This document shows positions 8,790 through 16,962 of a stretch of DNA of 55,932 bases, one piece after another. A model generated the notes under the pieces. That model ran no database searches and was not told the DNA's origin. It saw only the letters and a list, made by a program, of their open reading frames with translations. The first letter of the stretch is position 1. Each line of letters starts with the position of its first letter. Both the position numbers and the translations under genes were made by a program. Where the stretch lies: NCBI GenBank assembly GCA_020447005.1, contig JAGRDO010000062.1:26202-82133 (forward strand), in the 5' to 3' direction. This DNA comes from Paracoccaceae bacterium (GTDB taxonomy: Bacteria > Pseudomonadota > Alphaproteobacteria > Rhodobacterales > Rhodobacteraceae).

Positions 8790-9662
8790 ATGCAATTGTT
8801 TTTGCTGACGGCCCTGACGATGACGGCCTTCGCCGCGAACTCCGTTCTTAACCGTTGGGCCGTTGGACAGAACCTGATTGATCCGGTCAGCTTTGCCCTG
8901 GTCAGGCTTGTCTCCGGGGCGTTTGTCCTGGCCGTCCTGCTTGCGGCGCGGCGGATTCTGTCCGGCCGGTCGATGGGCCCGGGTGGCTGGCTGGCCAGAA
9001 CCGTCGGGGCCGCATCGCTGCTGGTCTACCTTATCGGCTTTTCGCTGGCCTACCGAAGCCTTGACGCCGGAATGGGCGCATTGGTGCTTTTTGGCATGGT
9101 CCAGATCACTATGTTCATCGGTGCGCTGATTGGCCGGGAAAACCTGCCCGCCCGGCGTTGGGTCGGGTCGAGCATCGCGTTTCTGGGATTGATCTATCTG
9201 CTGGCACCCGGTGGGCGGGCTGGGTCCAGCCCGACGGCGGCCTTGTTGATGGCGACGGCGGGAATCGGCTGGGGGGTTTATTCTCTTTCGGCGCGCAACG
9301 CCTCTGACCCGTTGGCCGCCACTGCGTGGAACTTCATGCTTGCCGTGCCGGTGATGCTGGCGGTCGCAGGGCTGGTCCTGCAAGGAGGCAATCCGGTTGC
9401 GGACGGTGCCGGAGCCGCGTTGGCCATACTGTCAGGCGCCGTCACGTCCGGGTTGGGCTATGCGCTTTGGTACAGGGTTCTGCCGCTTCTGGGCGCCGCG
9501 CGCGGTGGGGTGGCGCAACTGACCGTGCCTGTCATCGCGCTGGCGGGCGGCATCGCATTTTTGGGCGAGGTGATGACGTTGCGCTTTCTGATCGCCTGCG
9601 TCCTGGTTCTGGGCGGTGTTGCCTTCGCAATGCTGGGCCAGCGTCGCGGATCCGGTTCGTAG
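8790..9662 (+). CDS. EamA/DMT-family transporter (first of three)
   Basis: A 290-residue inner-membrane protein with about ten hydrophobic segments in two EamA repeats. The opening MQLFLLTALTMTAFAANSVLNRWA and the closing LGEVMTLRFLIACVLVLGGVAFAML are typical of drug/metabolite transporters. The substrate cannot be told from sequence. It starts 30 bp after the carD terminator and ends about 58 bp before the convergent Nudix gene. No close paralogy to the other two DMT genes in this window is evident by eye. Confidence 0.88.
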   Translation: MQLFLLTALTMTAFAANSVLNRWAVGQNLIDPVSFALVRLVSGAFVLAVLLAARRILSGRSMGPGGWLARTVGAASLLVYLIGFSLAYRSLDAGMGALVLFGMVQITMFIGALIGRENLPARRWVGSSIAFLGLIYLLAPGGRAGSSPTAALLMATAGIGWGVYSLSARNASDPLAATAWNFMLAVPVMLAVAGLVLQGGNPVADGAGAALAILSGAVTSGLGYALWYRVLPLLGAARGGVAQLTVPVIALAGGIAFLGEVMTLRFLIACVLVLGGVAFAMLGQRRGSGS

Positions 9663-9720
9663 AAGGGCGGGGGCATATCGCGATCGAACCCTGGTATCGT
9701 CGCTGCAGCGCGCAACGGCA

Positions 9721-10221
9721 TTAGCCAACGATCACCTCCAGCGGATCGTAATGCGCGGCATGGCCCGGATCGAAGGCAATCCGGGGCAGGCTGTCTGGCT
9801 TGAGCCGGATCGAGCCGAGCTCGGCCCGACTGAAAAACCGGCGCGTATGAACGACGCGGCCGGGATCGGTCCAATCGGGATCCAGCAACCCCCCGGTGAC
9901 CGTACAGCGAAAGAACAGATCGACCTGATGGAAGCCGGTGCGCGGGTCATGAAATTCGTTGACCAAGGCCAATGGACCGACACTGACAGCCAGCCCGCAT
10001 TCTTCATGGACTTCACGCATCAGGTTTTCGGGAAGGGATCGCCCGGGGTTCACCCCGCCTCCGGGCGCGCACCAAAGGTCGGAACGCTTGCCGGGAAACG
10101 CGTTGACCAGCAGCAGACGCCCATCGCTTACGATGATCGCACGGGCCGCAAGACGTGGGCTTTTGTGTCTCATTCGCGCAAGGTGGCCCAGCGCCCGGAA
10201 AACGGCAAGGGACTCGTACAT
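9721..10221 (-). CDS. Nudix hydrolase with altered Nudix box
   Basis: A Nudix-fold hydrolase of about 166 residues. The Nudix box is GGGVNPGRSLPENLMREVHEECGL read in two parts: the REVHEECGL metal-binding half is intact, but the first conserved Glu (GX5E) is Arg in NPGR. The start is uncertain. The ATG at 10219-10221 lies only 27 bp from the divergent esterase start, leaving little room for two promoters; the ATG at 10171-10173 (MRHKSP) would give 150 residues. Substrate unknown; the family hydrolyses nucleoside diphosphates linked to another moiety. Confidence 0.85.
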   Translation of the reverse strand: MYESLAVFRALGHLARMRHKSPRLAARAIIVSDGRLLLVNAFPGKRSDLWCAPGGGVNPGRSLPENLMREVHEECGLAVSVGPLALVNEFHDPRTGFHQVDLFFRCTVTGGLLDPDWTDPGRVVHTRRFFSRAELGSIRLKPDSLPRIAFDPGHAAHYDPLEVIVG

Positions 10222-10248
10222 ATCCGGACAATCGCTTATTGATGGGGC

Positions 10249-10974
10249 ATGTTGCGCGTGTCCTGGCTTATCGCCTCTATCCTTTTTGCCGCCCCTGCGT
10301 CTGCCGACTGCGTTGTCCTTCTGCATGGGTTGGCGCGCAGCGGATCCTCCCTTCGGCTGATCGAACGGGTGCTTTCCGATAAAGGGTACCGACTTATCAA
10401 TGACGGATACCCTTCTACGCAGGCGCCGATAGAGACGTTGATCGACGCCTATGTCGGGCCTCAGGTCGAACGTTGTGGGGATGACCGGGTCCATTTCGTC
10501 ACGCATTCCATGGGGGGCATCCTGGTGCGGGCATGGCTTGCCGATCACCGGCCGCCGAACATGGGCCGTGTGGTCATGATGGCGCCCCCCAACCACGGTT
10601 CGGAACTTGTCGATGCCTTTGGCGACCTTGGCGCATTCCAGTGGCTGAACGGACCTGCGGGGTTGGAATTGGGCACCGGCCCGGCAAGTGTGCCGAATGC
10701 CTTGCCTGCGGTCGTATTCGACCTGGGCATCATCGCGGGCAATCAATCATTGAACCCGGTCTATTCGGCCCTGATCGCCGGTGACGACGATGGAAAGGTC
10801 AGCGTCGCAAGTACGCGGATCGAAGGAATGCACGATCATATCGTCCTGCCCGTCACGCACACGTTCATGATGAACAACCCACTGGTCGTGGCCGAGGTGA
10901 TCGAATTTCTGGAAAATGGCCGGTTCGACCATTCGCTGACCTATCTGGACGCATTGAAGCGCCTGATTGAATAG
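10249..10974 (+). CDS. Exported alpha/beta hydrolase (lipase/esterase-like)
   Basis: A 241-residue hydrolase with a signal peptide ([18 protein letters not shown]) and a triacylglycerol-lipase-like fold: [14 protein letters not shown] is the oxyanion region and THSMGG the nucleophile elbow. A late [13 protein letters not shown] segment probably carries the catalytic His. Expected to be periplasmic. It is divergent from one Nudix gene and convergent with another; a 7-bp inverted repeat (10965-10985) covers the shared 3' end. Confidence 0.87.
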   Translation: MLRVSWLIASILFAAPASADCVVLLHGLARSGSSLRLIERVLSDKGYRLINDGYPSTQAPIETLIDAYVGPQVERCGDDRVHFVTHSMGGILVRAWLADHRPPNMGRVVMMAPPNHGSELVDAFGDLGAFQWLNGPAGLELGTGPASVPNALPAVVFDLGIIAGNQSLNPVYSALIAGDDDGKVSVASTRIEGMHDHIVLPVTHTFMMNNPLVVAEVIEFLENGRFDHSLTYLDALKRLIE

Positions 10975-10985
10975 GTATTTCAATC
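10965..10985. terminator. Candidate bidirectional hairpin between convergent genes
   Basis: Inverted repeat GATTGAA (10965-10971) and TTCAATC (10979-10985) with a 7-nt loop. It spans the stop codons of the esterase (plus) and the Nudix gene (minus), which are 9 bp apart. AT-rich stem, no long T tract, so termination is only plausible. Confidence 0.4.
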
Positions 10986-11682
10986 AAGAAAGACGACGAA
11001 AAATCGGTTCCGGACCAGAATTGTCAAAGAACGGAACGCCGGCCGGATCAACGGAGGGGCCGGCAAGGCGGGCCGCGATCTCTCCCAGGACGACTTCGGT
11101 TATGAAGGGCAGATTGAGTTCGCGGGCTTCACGCAGGTTGACCCAGTGGAGGTGGCTCAGTTCGTCGGACGCGCGGCTGAAATCATCCGGATCGGTGGCA
11201 AGCGCGGCCGCATCGGCCAGAAAAAACCGCGCGTCAAATCGCCGGGGCCGACCCGGAGGCGTGATTGCGCGGAAGACGAAACGCAAGGCCGCGGCATCGG
11301 GCCGAAACCCGGCATCCGCAAATTCTCTCCAGCCCTCTGGCACCGCTTCGCCCCAGCCCTCTGCACGGCCGAGGATCTGGCCGGTTTCTTCCCAAAGCTC
11401 GCGGATCGCTGCCGTGGCAAGCGCACTGCCCATCCCGTGCGCCGCGTCAAGGCCCAACCGGTGGCGGCATGTCGCGCTCAGATCCCCCGCAAGGCCGATA
11501 CCGGTGTCGCCCGGATCGACCGCGCCACCCGGAAACACATATTTGTTCGGCATGAAGACGGCGCCCGCACCCCGCATTCCCATCAGCACCGACGGCTCCG
11601 GTCCGTCGGTGCGCAAGAGAATGACTGTCGCCGCATCGCGAATGGGCGCCGGCGCGGGTGCGATACCGTCACTCTTTGGCAT
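10984..11682 (-). CDS. Nudix hydrolase (NUDT7/8/19-like)
   Basis: A 232-residue Nudix protein. The opening DAATVILLRTDGPEPSVLMGMRG and VFPGGAVDPGD match the group that includes CoA- and fatty-acyl-nucleotide pyrophosphatases; the box core is AAIRELWEETG, with an insertion between the GG and the REx2EE parts. The substrate is not determined. Its start overlaps the end of the upstream DUF983 gene by 14 bp, so the two are probably translationally coupled. Confidence 0.87.
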   Translation of the reverse strand: MPKSDGIAPAPAPIRDAATVILLRTDGPEPSVLMGMRGAGAVFMPNKYVFPGGAVDPGDTGIGLAGDLSATCRHRLGLDAAHGMGSALATAAIRELWEETGQILGRAEGWGEAVPEGWREFADAGFRPDAAALRFVFRAITPPGRPRRFDARFFLADAAALATDPDDFSRASDELSHLHWVNLREARELNLPFITEVVLGEIAARLAGPSVDPAGVPFFDNSGPEPIFRRLS

Positions 11683-12079
11683 CGGTGCCCGAACCGAAGC
11701 CGTGCATGCGTTTTGCCCATTGGATCGCGACCATAAGCCCCTTCATCCGCGGCAGCAGGATAAGCGACGCCGCCACACAGCCAACCGCGAAGACCGAGGC
11801 CAATACGGCCGGCGATGGCCGGTATTCGATGAATGCCCACATGATCAGCGGGGCCATGAGATGCCCGACGATCAGAATTGTCATATAGGCGGGGCCATCG
11901 TCGGCACGCTGGTGATGCAGTTCCTCGCCGCAATGCGGGCAAGTGTCGCGCACCTTCAGATACCCGGTCAGCAACCTGCCTTCGCCGCAGGACGGGCAGC
12001 GCATCCGCAGACCACGCATTATTGCCGGCCGCAGGGGCCGTTCTTCTTCATCTGCCTTCATCGCACTTGCATCTGTCAT
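11669..12079 (-). CDS. DUF983 zinc-ribbon membrane protein
   Basis: A 136-residue protein with two CxxC pairs in the N-terminal half (MRCPSCGEG and DTCPHCGEE), then DDGPAYMTILIVGHLMAP and two hydrophobic segments. This is the DUF983 family, common in alphaproteobacteria, of unknown function. The start ATG at 12077-12079 has GGAG eight bases ahead. It overlaps the following Nudix gene. The upstream side is the divergent EF-hand gene with about 160 bp between. Confidence 0.88.
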   Translation of the reverse strand: MTDASAMKADEEERPLRPAIMRGLRMRCPSCGEGRLLTGYLKVRDTCPHCGEELHHQRADDGPAYMTILIVGHLMAPLIMWAFIEYRPSPAVLASVFAVGCVAASLILLPRMKGLMVAIQWAKRMHGFGSGTDAKE

Positions 12080-12174
12080 CGTCGCCTCCGTGATGGGTAG
12101 ATCTATCACTCCTTGCGCTGCGTGCAAAACGTGACGGTAGGTCGCGGCATTTCTTTTGCGATGCGGCGACGGAA

Positions 12175-12188
12175 TCCCGGTGCCGGGA
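12175..12188. promoter_or_regulatory. Inverted repeat upstream of the EF-hand gene
   Basis: TCCCGG-TG-CCGGGA is a perfect 6-bp dyad, 55 bp upstream of the EF-hand start and in the divergent gap with DUF983. It could be an operator or a leader hairpin. No regulator is identified. Confidence 0.35.
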
Positions 12189-12242
12189 CGTTGAACTGCT
12201 GAAATTGGCCGAATGAACGGCCGGAAGCAGAAAGGAAATGAC

Positions 12243-12836
12243 ATGACATTTAAGAAACTTGCAACCGGTATGGCGATTGCACTTGCTATTGGGACCGCAG
12301 CGGCCCCGATCGCGGCCCTTGCCAATCAGGGCGACGGAACGGGTGGCCCGCAAGGTATGGGCCCGATGGGTGAAATGGGGGGCATGTTCGCAGCGGGCCC
12401 GGAATTTGATTTTGCGGCGGTGGATACCGACAATGATGGCAAGATCACCAAAGCTGAAATGCAGGCTCACCGGCAGGCCCAGGTCGCCGCGCTCGATGCC
12501 GATGGTGACGGTTTGATCTCGGCAGATGAGCTTTCAAACTCCATGTCCGCGAGGATGGCCGAGCGGATGAAGGCGATGGCCGGGAATTGGATCGCCCGGG
12601 CGGATTCCAATGGCGATGGCAAACTGTCTGCTGCCGAATTCCTGGCGGCGCCGAAGGGTGACCGCATGTTTGAACGTATCGACGCCGACGGCGACGGGGC
12701 AATCACCGAAGACGAGATCGCGAAGGCGCGCATGGCATTTGCCGACCGCATGGGCGAGCGCCGCCACCAGCGTCACGGAAACGAACGTGGCTGGAGCTTC
12801 TTTGGCTGGGGTCACGGGGACGGCGACAGCCAGTAA
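12243..12836 (+). CDS. Exported EF-hand calcium-binding protein
   Basis: A 197-residue secreted protein: signal peptide (LATGMAIALAIGTAAAPIAALA), a Gly/Met-rich linker, then four EF-hand loops, DTDNDGKITKAE, DADGDGLISADE, DSNGDGKLSAAE and DADGDGAITEDE. All keep Asp at 1, 3 or Asn at 3, and Asp/Glu at 12, so calcium binding is expected. The C-terminus is His/Gly-rich (RRHQRHGNERGW), possibly a second metal site. The ATG at 12243 follows AAAGGAA. It is 43 bp upstream of the ECF sigma gene, likely one operon, and may report envelope metal or calcium status. Confidence 0.92.
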   Translation: MTFKKLATGMAIALAIGTAAAPIAALANQGDGTGGPQGMGPMGEMGGMFAAGPEFDFAAVDTDNDGKITKAEMQAHRQAQVAALDADGDGLISADELSNSMSARMAERMKAMAGNWIARADSNGDGKLSAAEFLAAPKGDRMFERIDADGDGAITEDEIAKARMAFADRMGERRHQRHGNERGWSFFGWGHGDGDSQ

Positions 12837-12879
12837 GTGCCGATTGCACGCGATGGGTGCCATGAGCTAGGCAGGTCCG

Positions 12880-13461
12880 ATGACGACGGCGAAAGAAGAC
12901 AGCACAATCGCGGACGAAGACCTGCTGGCCGCGATGGCCAGCGGGGACGCATCTGCGGCGCGCCGTCTGTCGGCGCGCCTTGCGCCGGTCGCCTTTCGTG
13001 TTGCCTATCGCATGCTGGGTGATCGCGCCGAGGCCGAGGATGTCGCACAGGAAAGCTTGCTTCGGCTTTGGCGCATCGCTCCGGATTGGCGCACCGGGAA
13101 TGCCAGGGTAACGACCTGGCTTTACCGGGTCGCCAGCAATCTGGCGACGGACAGGCTTCGCCGGAACCCCAGCCTGCCGATTGACGCTGTTCCCGAACCG
13201 GTGTCGGAAGAACGTGACGGTGAACAGATGCTGATCGAGGCGGATCGCGCCCGCGCACTTGACGCGGCGATCCTGACGTTGCCGGACCGTCAACGTCAGG
13301 CCATCGTGTTGCGATATCTGGAAGGTCTGGGAAACATCGAAATTTCCGAGATCATGGATCTCGGGGTCGAAGCGGTCGAGAGTTTGCTTTCGCGCGGCAA
13401 GCGCGGTTTGAAATTGGTACTTTCACCGCAGAAAGAGGAGTTGGGTTATGGCAATGCATGA
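12880..13461 (+). CDS. ECF-type RNA polymerase sigma factor
   Basis: A 193-residue group IV sigma factor. Region 2 includes AYRMLGDRAEAEDVAQESLLRLWR and VTTWLYRVASNLATDRLRR; region 4 is LPDRQRQAIVLRYLEGLGNIEISEIM. There is no region 1.1 or 3. It overlaps the following small membrane-protein gene by 14 bp and follows the EF-hand gene, so the neighbour is a candidate anti-sigma factor. Target promoter not identifiable here. Confidence 0.92.
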   Translation: MTTAKEDSTIADEDLLAAMASGDASAARRLSARLAPVAFRVAYRMLGDRAEAEDVAQESLLRLWRIAPDWRTGNARVTTWLYRVASNLATDRLRRNPSLPIDAVPEPVSEERDGEQMLIEADRARALDAAILTLPDRQRQAIVLRYLEGLGNIEISEIMDLGVEAVESLLSRGKRGLKLVLSPQKEELGYGNA

Positions 13462-13822
13462 CGCCGATCATGGCGACGACCTGCTTGACGCCTATTTTTC
13501 GGCCGGGCGGTCCGACCCGCCACTGCCGGATGCGGACTTCATGGCCCGGGCCGTTGCCGAGGCGGAAGACGCCGCCCGCAAACTGGGGCAAGCCGGAACC
13601 GCGGCGCCGCCGCAAAAGGGGTTTCTTGACCGGTTTCTGGCCCGATGGGTCGCGCCTGGCGGATTTGTCGCGGCATCGTGTCTGGGGCTATGGATCGGTT
13701 ACGCCGGCGTTGGGCAGTTGGGCAGCGCGGCAAACGATCTCTTTGCCCAGACGAATGGAAGCGTTCTGGAACTGATGCCCGCGACGGACCTGTTCACGAT
13801 TAGCGGCGTAGGAGGACAATGA
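13448..13822 (+). CDS. Small single-span membrane protein, candidate anti-sigma factor
   Basis: A 124-residue protein with an acidic N-terminal half (about residues 1-60, DADHGDDLLDAYF then PPLPDADFMARAVAEAEDAA), one membrane segment around residues 68-92, and a short periplasmic tail. No named domain is recognised. The 14-bp overlap with the ECF sigma gene and the cytoplasmic-then-TM layout fit an anti-sigma factor or its docking partner. This function is inferred from context only. It overlaps the next gene by 4 bp (ATGA). Confidence 0.75.
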   Translation: MAMHDADHGDDLLDAYFSAGRSDPPLPDADFMARAVAEAEDAARKLGQAGTAAPPQKGFLDRFLARWVAPGGFVAASCLGLWIGYAGVGQLGSAANDLFAQTNGSVLELMPATDLFTISGVGGQ

Positions 13823-14295
13823 TGTCTGGAACGGAGGATCGCAAACCGCGCCAATGGCAAAAATGGCTGCTGGCGATTTCGCTGACACTCAATTTTCTGG
13901 TGATCGGCGCGGTTGTCGGCGCTGGAATCGGCCATCGCCTTCACGACGCGCGGGGCGAGTTGCGCGAGGTCGCGTTCGGCCCCTATACGAAACTTCTTGA
14001 ACCATCCGATCGGGACGAACTCCGCCGCGCATTTCTGGCCGCTGCCCCCCGTCTTGGCGAAATGCGCCGGATTGGACGCGAGGATTTTTCGGAATTGGCT
14101 GCCGCCCTGCGCGCCGATCCTTTTGATCCGGATGCGGTCAAGACGATCATCATGCGCCAGACCGGCCGCGCCAGCGAAAGGTTGCAGACCGGCGCGGGCC
14201 TGCTGATTGATCGTCTTGTTTCGATGCCGGCGGAATCAAGACTTGCTTTGGCGGATCGGATCGATTCCGATACGCGATACCGCGATCACGACTAG
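13819..14295 (+). CDS. Periplasmic heavy-metal-sensor-like protein (CpxP/CnrX-like)
   Basis: A 158-residue protein with one N-terminal membrane anchor (WLLAISLTLNFLVIGAVVGAGIGH) and an all-helical periplasmic part of the heavy-metal-resistance/CpxP type (EPSDRDELRRAFLAA, RADPFDPDAVKTIIMRQTGRASE). The family senses periplasmic metal or protein damage and controls ECF sigma or two-component signalling. With the EF-hand, sigma and small membrane genes it forms a four-gene stress module. The start ATG at 13819 has GGAGGA six bases ahead; an adjacent ATG at 13822 is equally possible. Confidence 0.82.
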   Translation: MMSGTEDRKPRQWQKWLLAISLTLNFLVIGAVVGAGIGHRLHDARGELREVAFGPYTKLLEPSDRDELRRAFLAAAPRLGEMRRIGREDFSELAAALRADPFDPDAVKTIIMRQTGRASERLQTGAGLLIDRLVSMPAESRLALADRIDSDTRYRDHD

Positions 14296-14316
14296 GGTTT
14301 GGCCGGGCCGTTCCGC

Positions 14317-15699
14317 TCAGGCGGCCGTGCGCCCTACCGTTACCTGATTTCGGCCTTCGGCCTTGGAATCGAGTAGGGCGCGATCCGCCAGCGCGATCAT
14401 CCGATCGACAGAAAGGTCTTCCGAACCCTTTGAATTGCCGATGGCCAAACCGATCGACATCGTGACGGATATGCAGCACCCTTCGCTGATAAGCACGGGC
14501 ATTCCCGCCAGCATCCGGCGCAACCGCTCTGCCGTTGCGCGGGCGGACTCGATCGTCGTGTCCGGCAAGGCAACCAAAAACTCCTCGCCACCTATTCTGG
14601 CGATCAGGTCGACAACGCGAAGGTTCGCGCGCAGACGTTTTGCAACCTCGACAAGCACGGCGTCGCCTGCGGCATGACCGTAGGTGTCATTGATCGACTT
14701 GAACCGGTCAAGGTCGATTACCATCACCGCAAATTGTCGCCCGGAAGCCACGGCACGTTCCGCAATTCGCGAAAGGTGCGGCATGGCGTAGCGCCGATTG
14801 TGCAACCCGGTCAGCGGGTCGGTCATTGCCAGACGCAGGCCATCGGCAAGCGACTCGCGCAGCTTGTCGGCCTGCCGCTTGCGGACAGTCTGGGTGCGAA
14901 CGCGTTGCGCCATCTCGGCCGGATCTGCCTGTGCCTCGATCAGGTCATTCGCACCAAGGTCAAGCGCCACGGCGGCCGTCTCATGGGCGGTCTCTGGCAG
15001 AACCATGCAGATCGACGAATACCGCGTGGCGGGGCGGGACCGCAGTTCCGACATCAGCCGCAACCCTTCGCCCGGTTGCGCAAGATCCATGGCCACCAGA
15101 AAAACATCGGGCACCGCGGTGTCCTGAAAGTTCCCCATCGCGCCGTCGCGATCCAGTATCACGATCCGATCAGAAAGGTGCGGCTGCAATTCCTGCTTCC
15201 AGCGCAGCGCGGTTTTCAGATCCCCAGCGACAAGCCCGATCAGGGATTGGGAGGTGAAATCCTGCCGGGGTTCGGCAAAGCCCAATTCGCGATAGGTGCT
15301 GTCGCGCAGACCAAGTTGTTCCGAAGTCTCGCGCGCCCGGAGAAGGCTGCGAAGGCGGGCGAGCAGCACAAGTTCGTCAAGCGGTTTCCAGAAAACTTCG
15401 TCAGCCCCGGCTTCCAACGCCTCGATCTTGCGGACATTGTCACGAAAGGCCGTGATCATGACGATGGGAATCTCGCGTGTTTGCGGGTCGGACTTCAATT
15501 GGCGACAAACGGCAATACCATCCATATCCGGCAGTTCGACGTCCAGAAGGACCAGATCGGGCCGCGCCGCGCGTGCAATCCCTAACGCTTCTTTGCCGGA
15601 AGATGCCTGAAGCGTTTCATAATAGGCCGCGGCAAGCTTGACCTTCAGGACGATTCTGTTCGTCGCAACATCATCAACTATAAGGATTTTCCCAGCCAC
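14317..15699 (-). CDS. pleD: PleD-like response regulator with diguanylate cyclase domain
   Basis: A 460-residue REC-REC-GGDEF protein. The first receiver (1-125) has the acidic pair DD at 9-10 and the phospho-acceptor Asp53 in LLDVELPD; the second receiver (about 150-270) is degenerate (AMDLAQ). The C-terminal domain has GGEEF, so it should make cyclic-di-GMP, and the product-inhibition site RVVD lies five residues before it (RVVDLIARIGGEEF). In Caulobacter PleD controls polar development; the target here is not shown. It is convergent with the stress module and divergent from the DUF3572 gene. Confidence 0.92.
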   Translation of the reverse strand: MAGKILIVDDVATNRIVLKVKLAAAYYETLQASSGKEALGIARAARPDLVLLDVELPDMDGIAVCRQLKSDPQTREIPIVMITAFRDNVRKIEALEAGADEVFWKPLDELVLLARLRSLLRARETSEQLGLRDSTYRELGFAEPRQDFTSQSLIGLVAGDLKTALRWKQELQPHLSDRIVILDRDGAMGNFQDTAVPDVFLVAMDLAQPGEGLRLMSELRSRPATRYSSICMVLPETAHETAAVALDLGANDLIEAQADPAEMAQRVRTQTVRKRQADKLRESLADGLRLAMTDPLTGLHNRRYAMPHLSRIAERAVASGRQFAVMVIDLDRFKSINDTYGHAAGDAVLVEVAKRLRANLRVVDLIARIGGEEFLVALPDTTIESARATAERLRRMLAGMPVLISEGCCISVTMSIGLAIGNSKGSEDLSVDRMIALADRALLDSKAEGRNQVTVGRTAA

Positions 15700-15787
15700 A
15701 AGGTGACTCCGTACACTTTACTTGCCCGATCTTCGCCTCCATCATCGGTGAGCAATGGTTAAGAAACGCTTTACGGCGGAGTAAGGA

Positions 15788-16084
15788 ATGCGAAAGGCTG
15801 AACGTCTCGGGCGGGATTATGCCGAAACGGTCGCGATCAGGGCCTTGGGCTGGCTTGTCGGAAATGATGAGTTGAGGTCAGTGTTCCTTGGCGCCAGCGG
15901 GCTGGCACCAGAAGAGTTGAGCCAGCGCGCAGGTGATCCGGATTTCCTGATTTCCGTGCTCGATTTCATTCTCATGGACGATGCCTGGATCACGGCTTTC
16001 TGTGACGCAGAGGGCCTGAGCTATGACGTACCGATGGCCGCCCGGTCGGCGCTTCCGGGTGGGGCGGAAACACACTGGACCTGA
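15788..16084 (+). CDS. DUF3572 family protein
   Basis: A 98-residue small, mostly helical, soluble protein. AIRALGWLVGNDELRSVFLGASGL and FLISVLDFILMDDAWITAFCDAEGL match the DUF3572 family, which is found mainly in alphaproteobacteria and often sits beside pleD; function unknown. The start ATG at 15788 follows GGAGTAAGG. The gap upstream carries the pleD start and probably the promoters of both genes. Confidence 0.82.
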   Translation: MRKAERLGRDYAETVAIRALGWLVGNDELRSVFLGASGLAPEELSQRAGDPDFLISVLDFILMDDAWITAFCDAEGLSYDVPMAARSALPGGAETHWT

Positions 16085-16150
16085 GCGCTTGCCTTCCGGC
16101 ATGGCTCGGTTGAAAACGATGCCTGACTATTCCAGAAAAGGAACCCGGAT

Positions 16151-16849
16151 ATGGCTGCGATCCGCGGACTTATCTTCGACAAGGACGGCACGTTGTTCGA
16201 TTTCCGCGCGACATGGGGCGGATGGGCGCGCCGGGTTGTGGGCGAGCTTTCAGAAGGGTCGGCCGAACGCGCCGCCGCGCTTTCCCGAGAATTGGGCTTC
16301 GATCTGGACACAGGCGATTTTCAGCCCGACTCACCGGTTATCGCCCATACCCCACGGGAGATTGCCGAGATCATCCGCCCGCTTTTACCCGGCAAGGATC
16401 CCGCGATCCTGACGGAACGGCTGAACCTGGCCGCCGCGGAAACCGAAATGGTCGAAACCGTTCCGCTCGCTCCTCTCTTCCACACGTTTTCGGCTTTGGG
16501 CCTGCGGGTCGGACTGGCGACAAACGATTCCGAGCACGCCGCGAAGCTGCACCTGATGCGTGGCGGAATTGACCGGTACTTCGGTTTTGTCGCCGGATTT
16601 GACAGTGGACATGGTGCCAAACCCGATCCCGGTCAATTGCTTGCCTTTGCTCTCAGCCAGGGGCTGAAGGCCGAAGAGATCGCCATGGTTGGCGACAGCC
16701 GCCATGATCTGGTCGCCGCCAAGGCCGCGGGAATGCGAGGCGTCGCGGTGCTTACGGGCATTGCCCGGGCCCCGGAACTTGCCCCGCACGCAGATGCCGT
16801 CCTGCCGGACATAGGGCATCTGCCGGCGTGGATCAGCACGGTTCGGTAA
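16151..16849 (+). CDS. HAD-superfamily phosphatase (phosphoglycolate-phosphatase-like)
   Basis: A 232-residue haloacid-dehalogenase hydrolase. Motif I is DKDGTLFD (residues 9-16, with Lys replacing the usual first-turn hydrophobic), motif II is GLATNDSE, and motif III/IV is KPDPGQLLAF followed by MVGDSRHDLVAAKAAGM. Soluble. The overall form is like Gph/HAD-IA phosphatases; the true substrate is not evident. An AAGGA lies ahead of the ATG at 16151. It is followed by about 110 bp before the MttB-like gene. Confidence 0.87.
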   Translation: MAAIRGLIFDKDGTLFDFRATWGGWARRVVGELSEGSAERAAALSRELGFDLDTGDFQPDSPVIAHTPREIAEIIRPLLPGKDPAILTERLNLAAAETEMVETVPLAPLFHTFSALGLRVGLATNDSEHAAKLHLMRGGIDRYFGFVAGFDSGHGAKPDPGQLLAFALSQGLKAEEIAMVGDSRHDLVAAKAAGMRGVAVLTGIARAPELAPHADAVLPDIGHLPAWISTVR

Positions 16850-16962
16850 AGTCTTGCCGGCAGTCACGGCAGTTAAAAACGACATCGGTGCGTCGCAGAA
16901 CGTGGCGAATGCGCCGAAATACCCCTCAACATTGCGGTGAGTGATCTATTTCGAGGGTGACC

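Noticed and set aside
10965-10985. TTGA...TCAA pattern at the esterase 3' end considered as an FNR site
   Set aside because: Half-sites and spacing do not fit TTGAT-N4-ATCAA, and it is between convergent 3' ends.
12171-12192. GGAAT...CGTT upstream of the EF-hand gene considered as an ECF/EcfG promoter
   Set aside because: The spacing (13) is too short for the usual 16-17; only the dyad is kept as a candidate.
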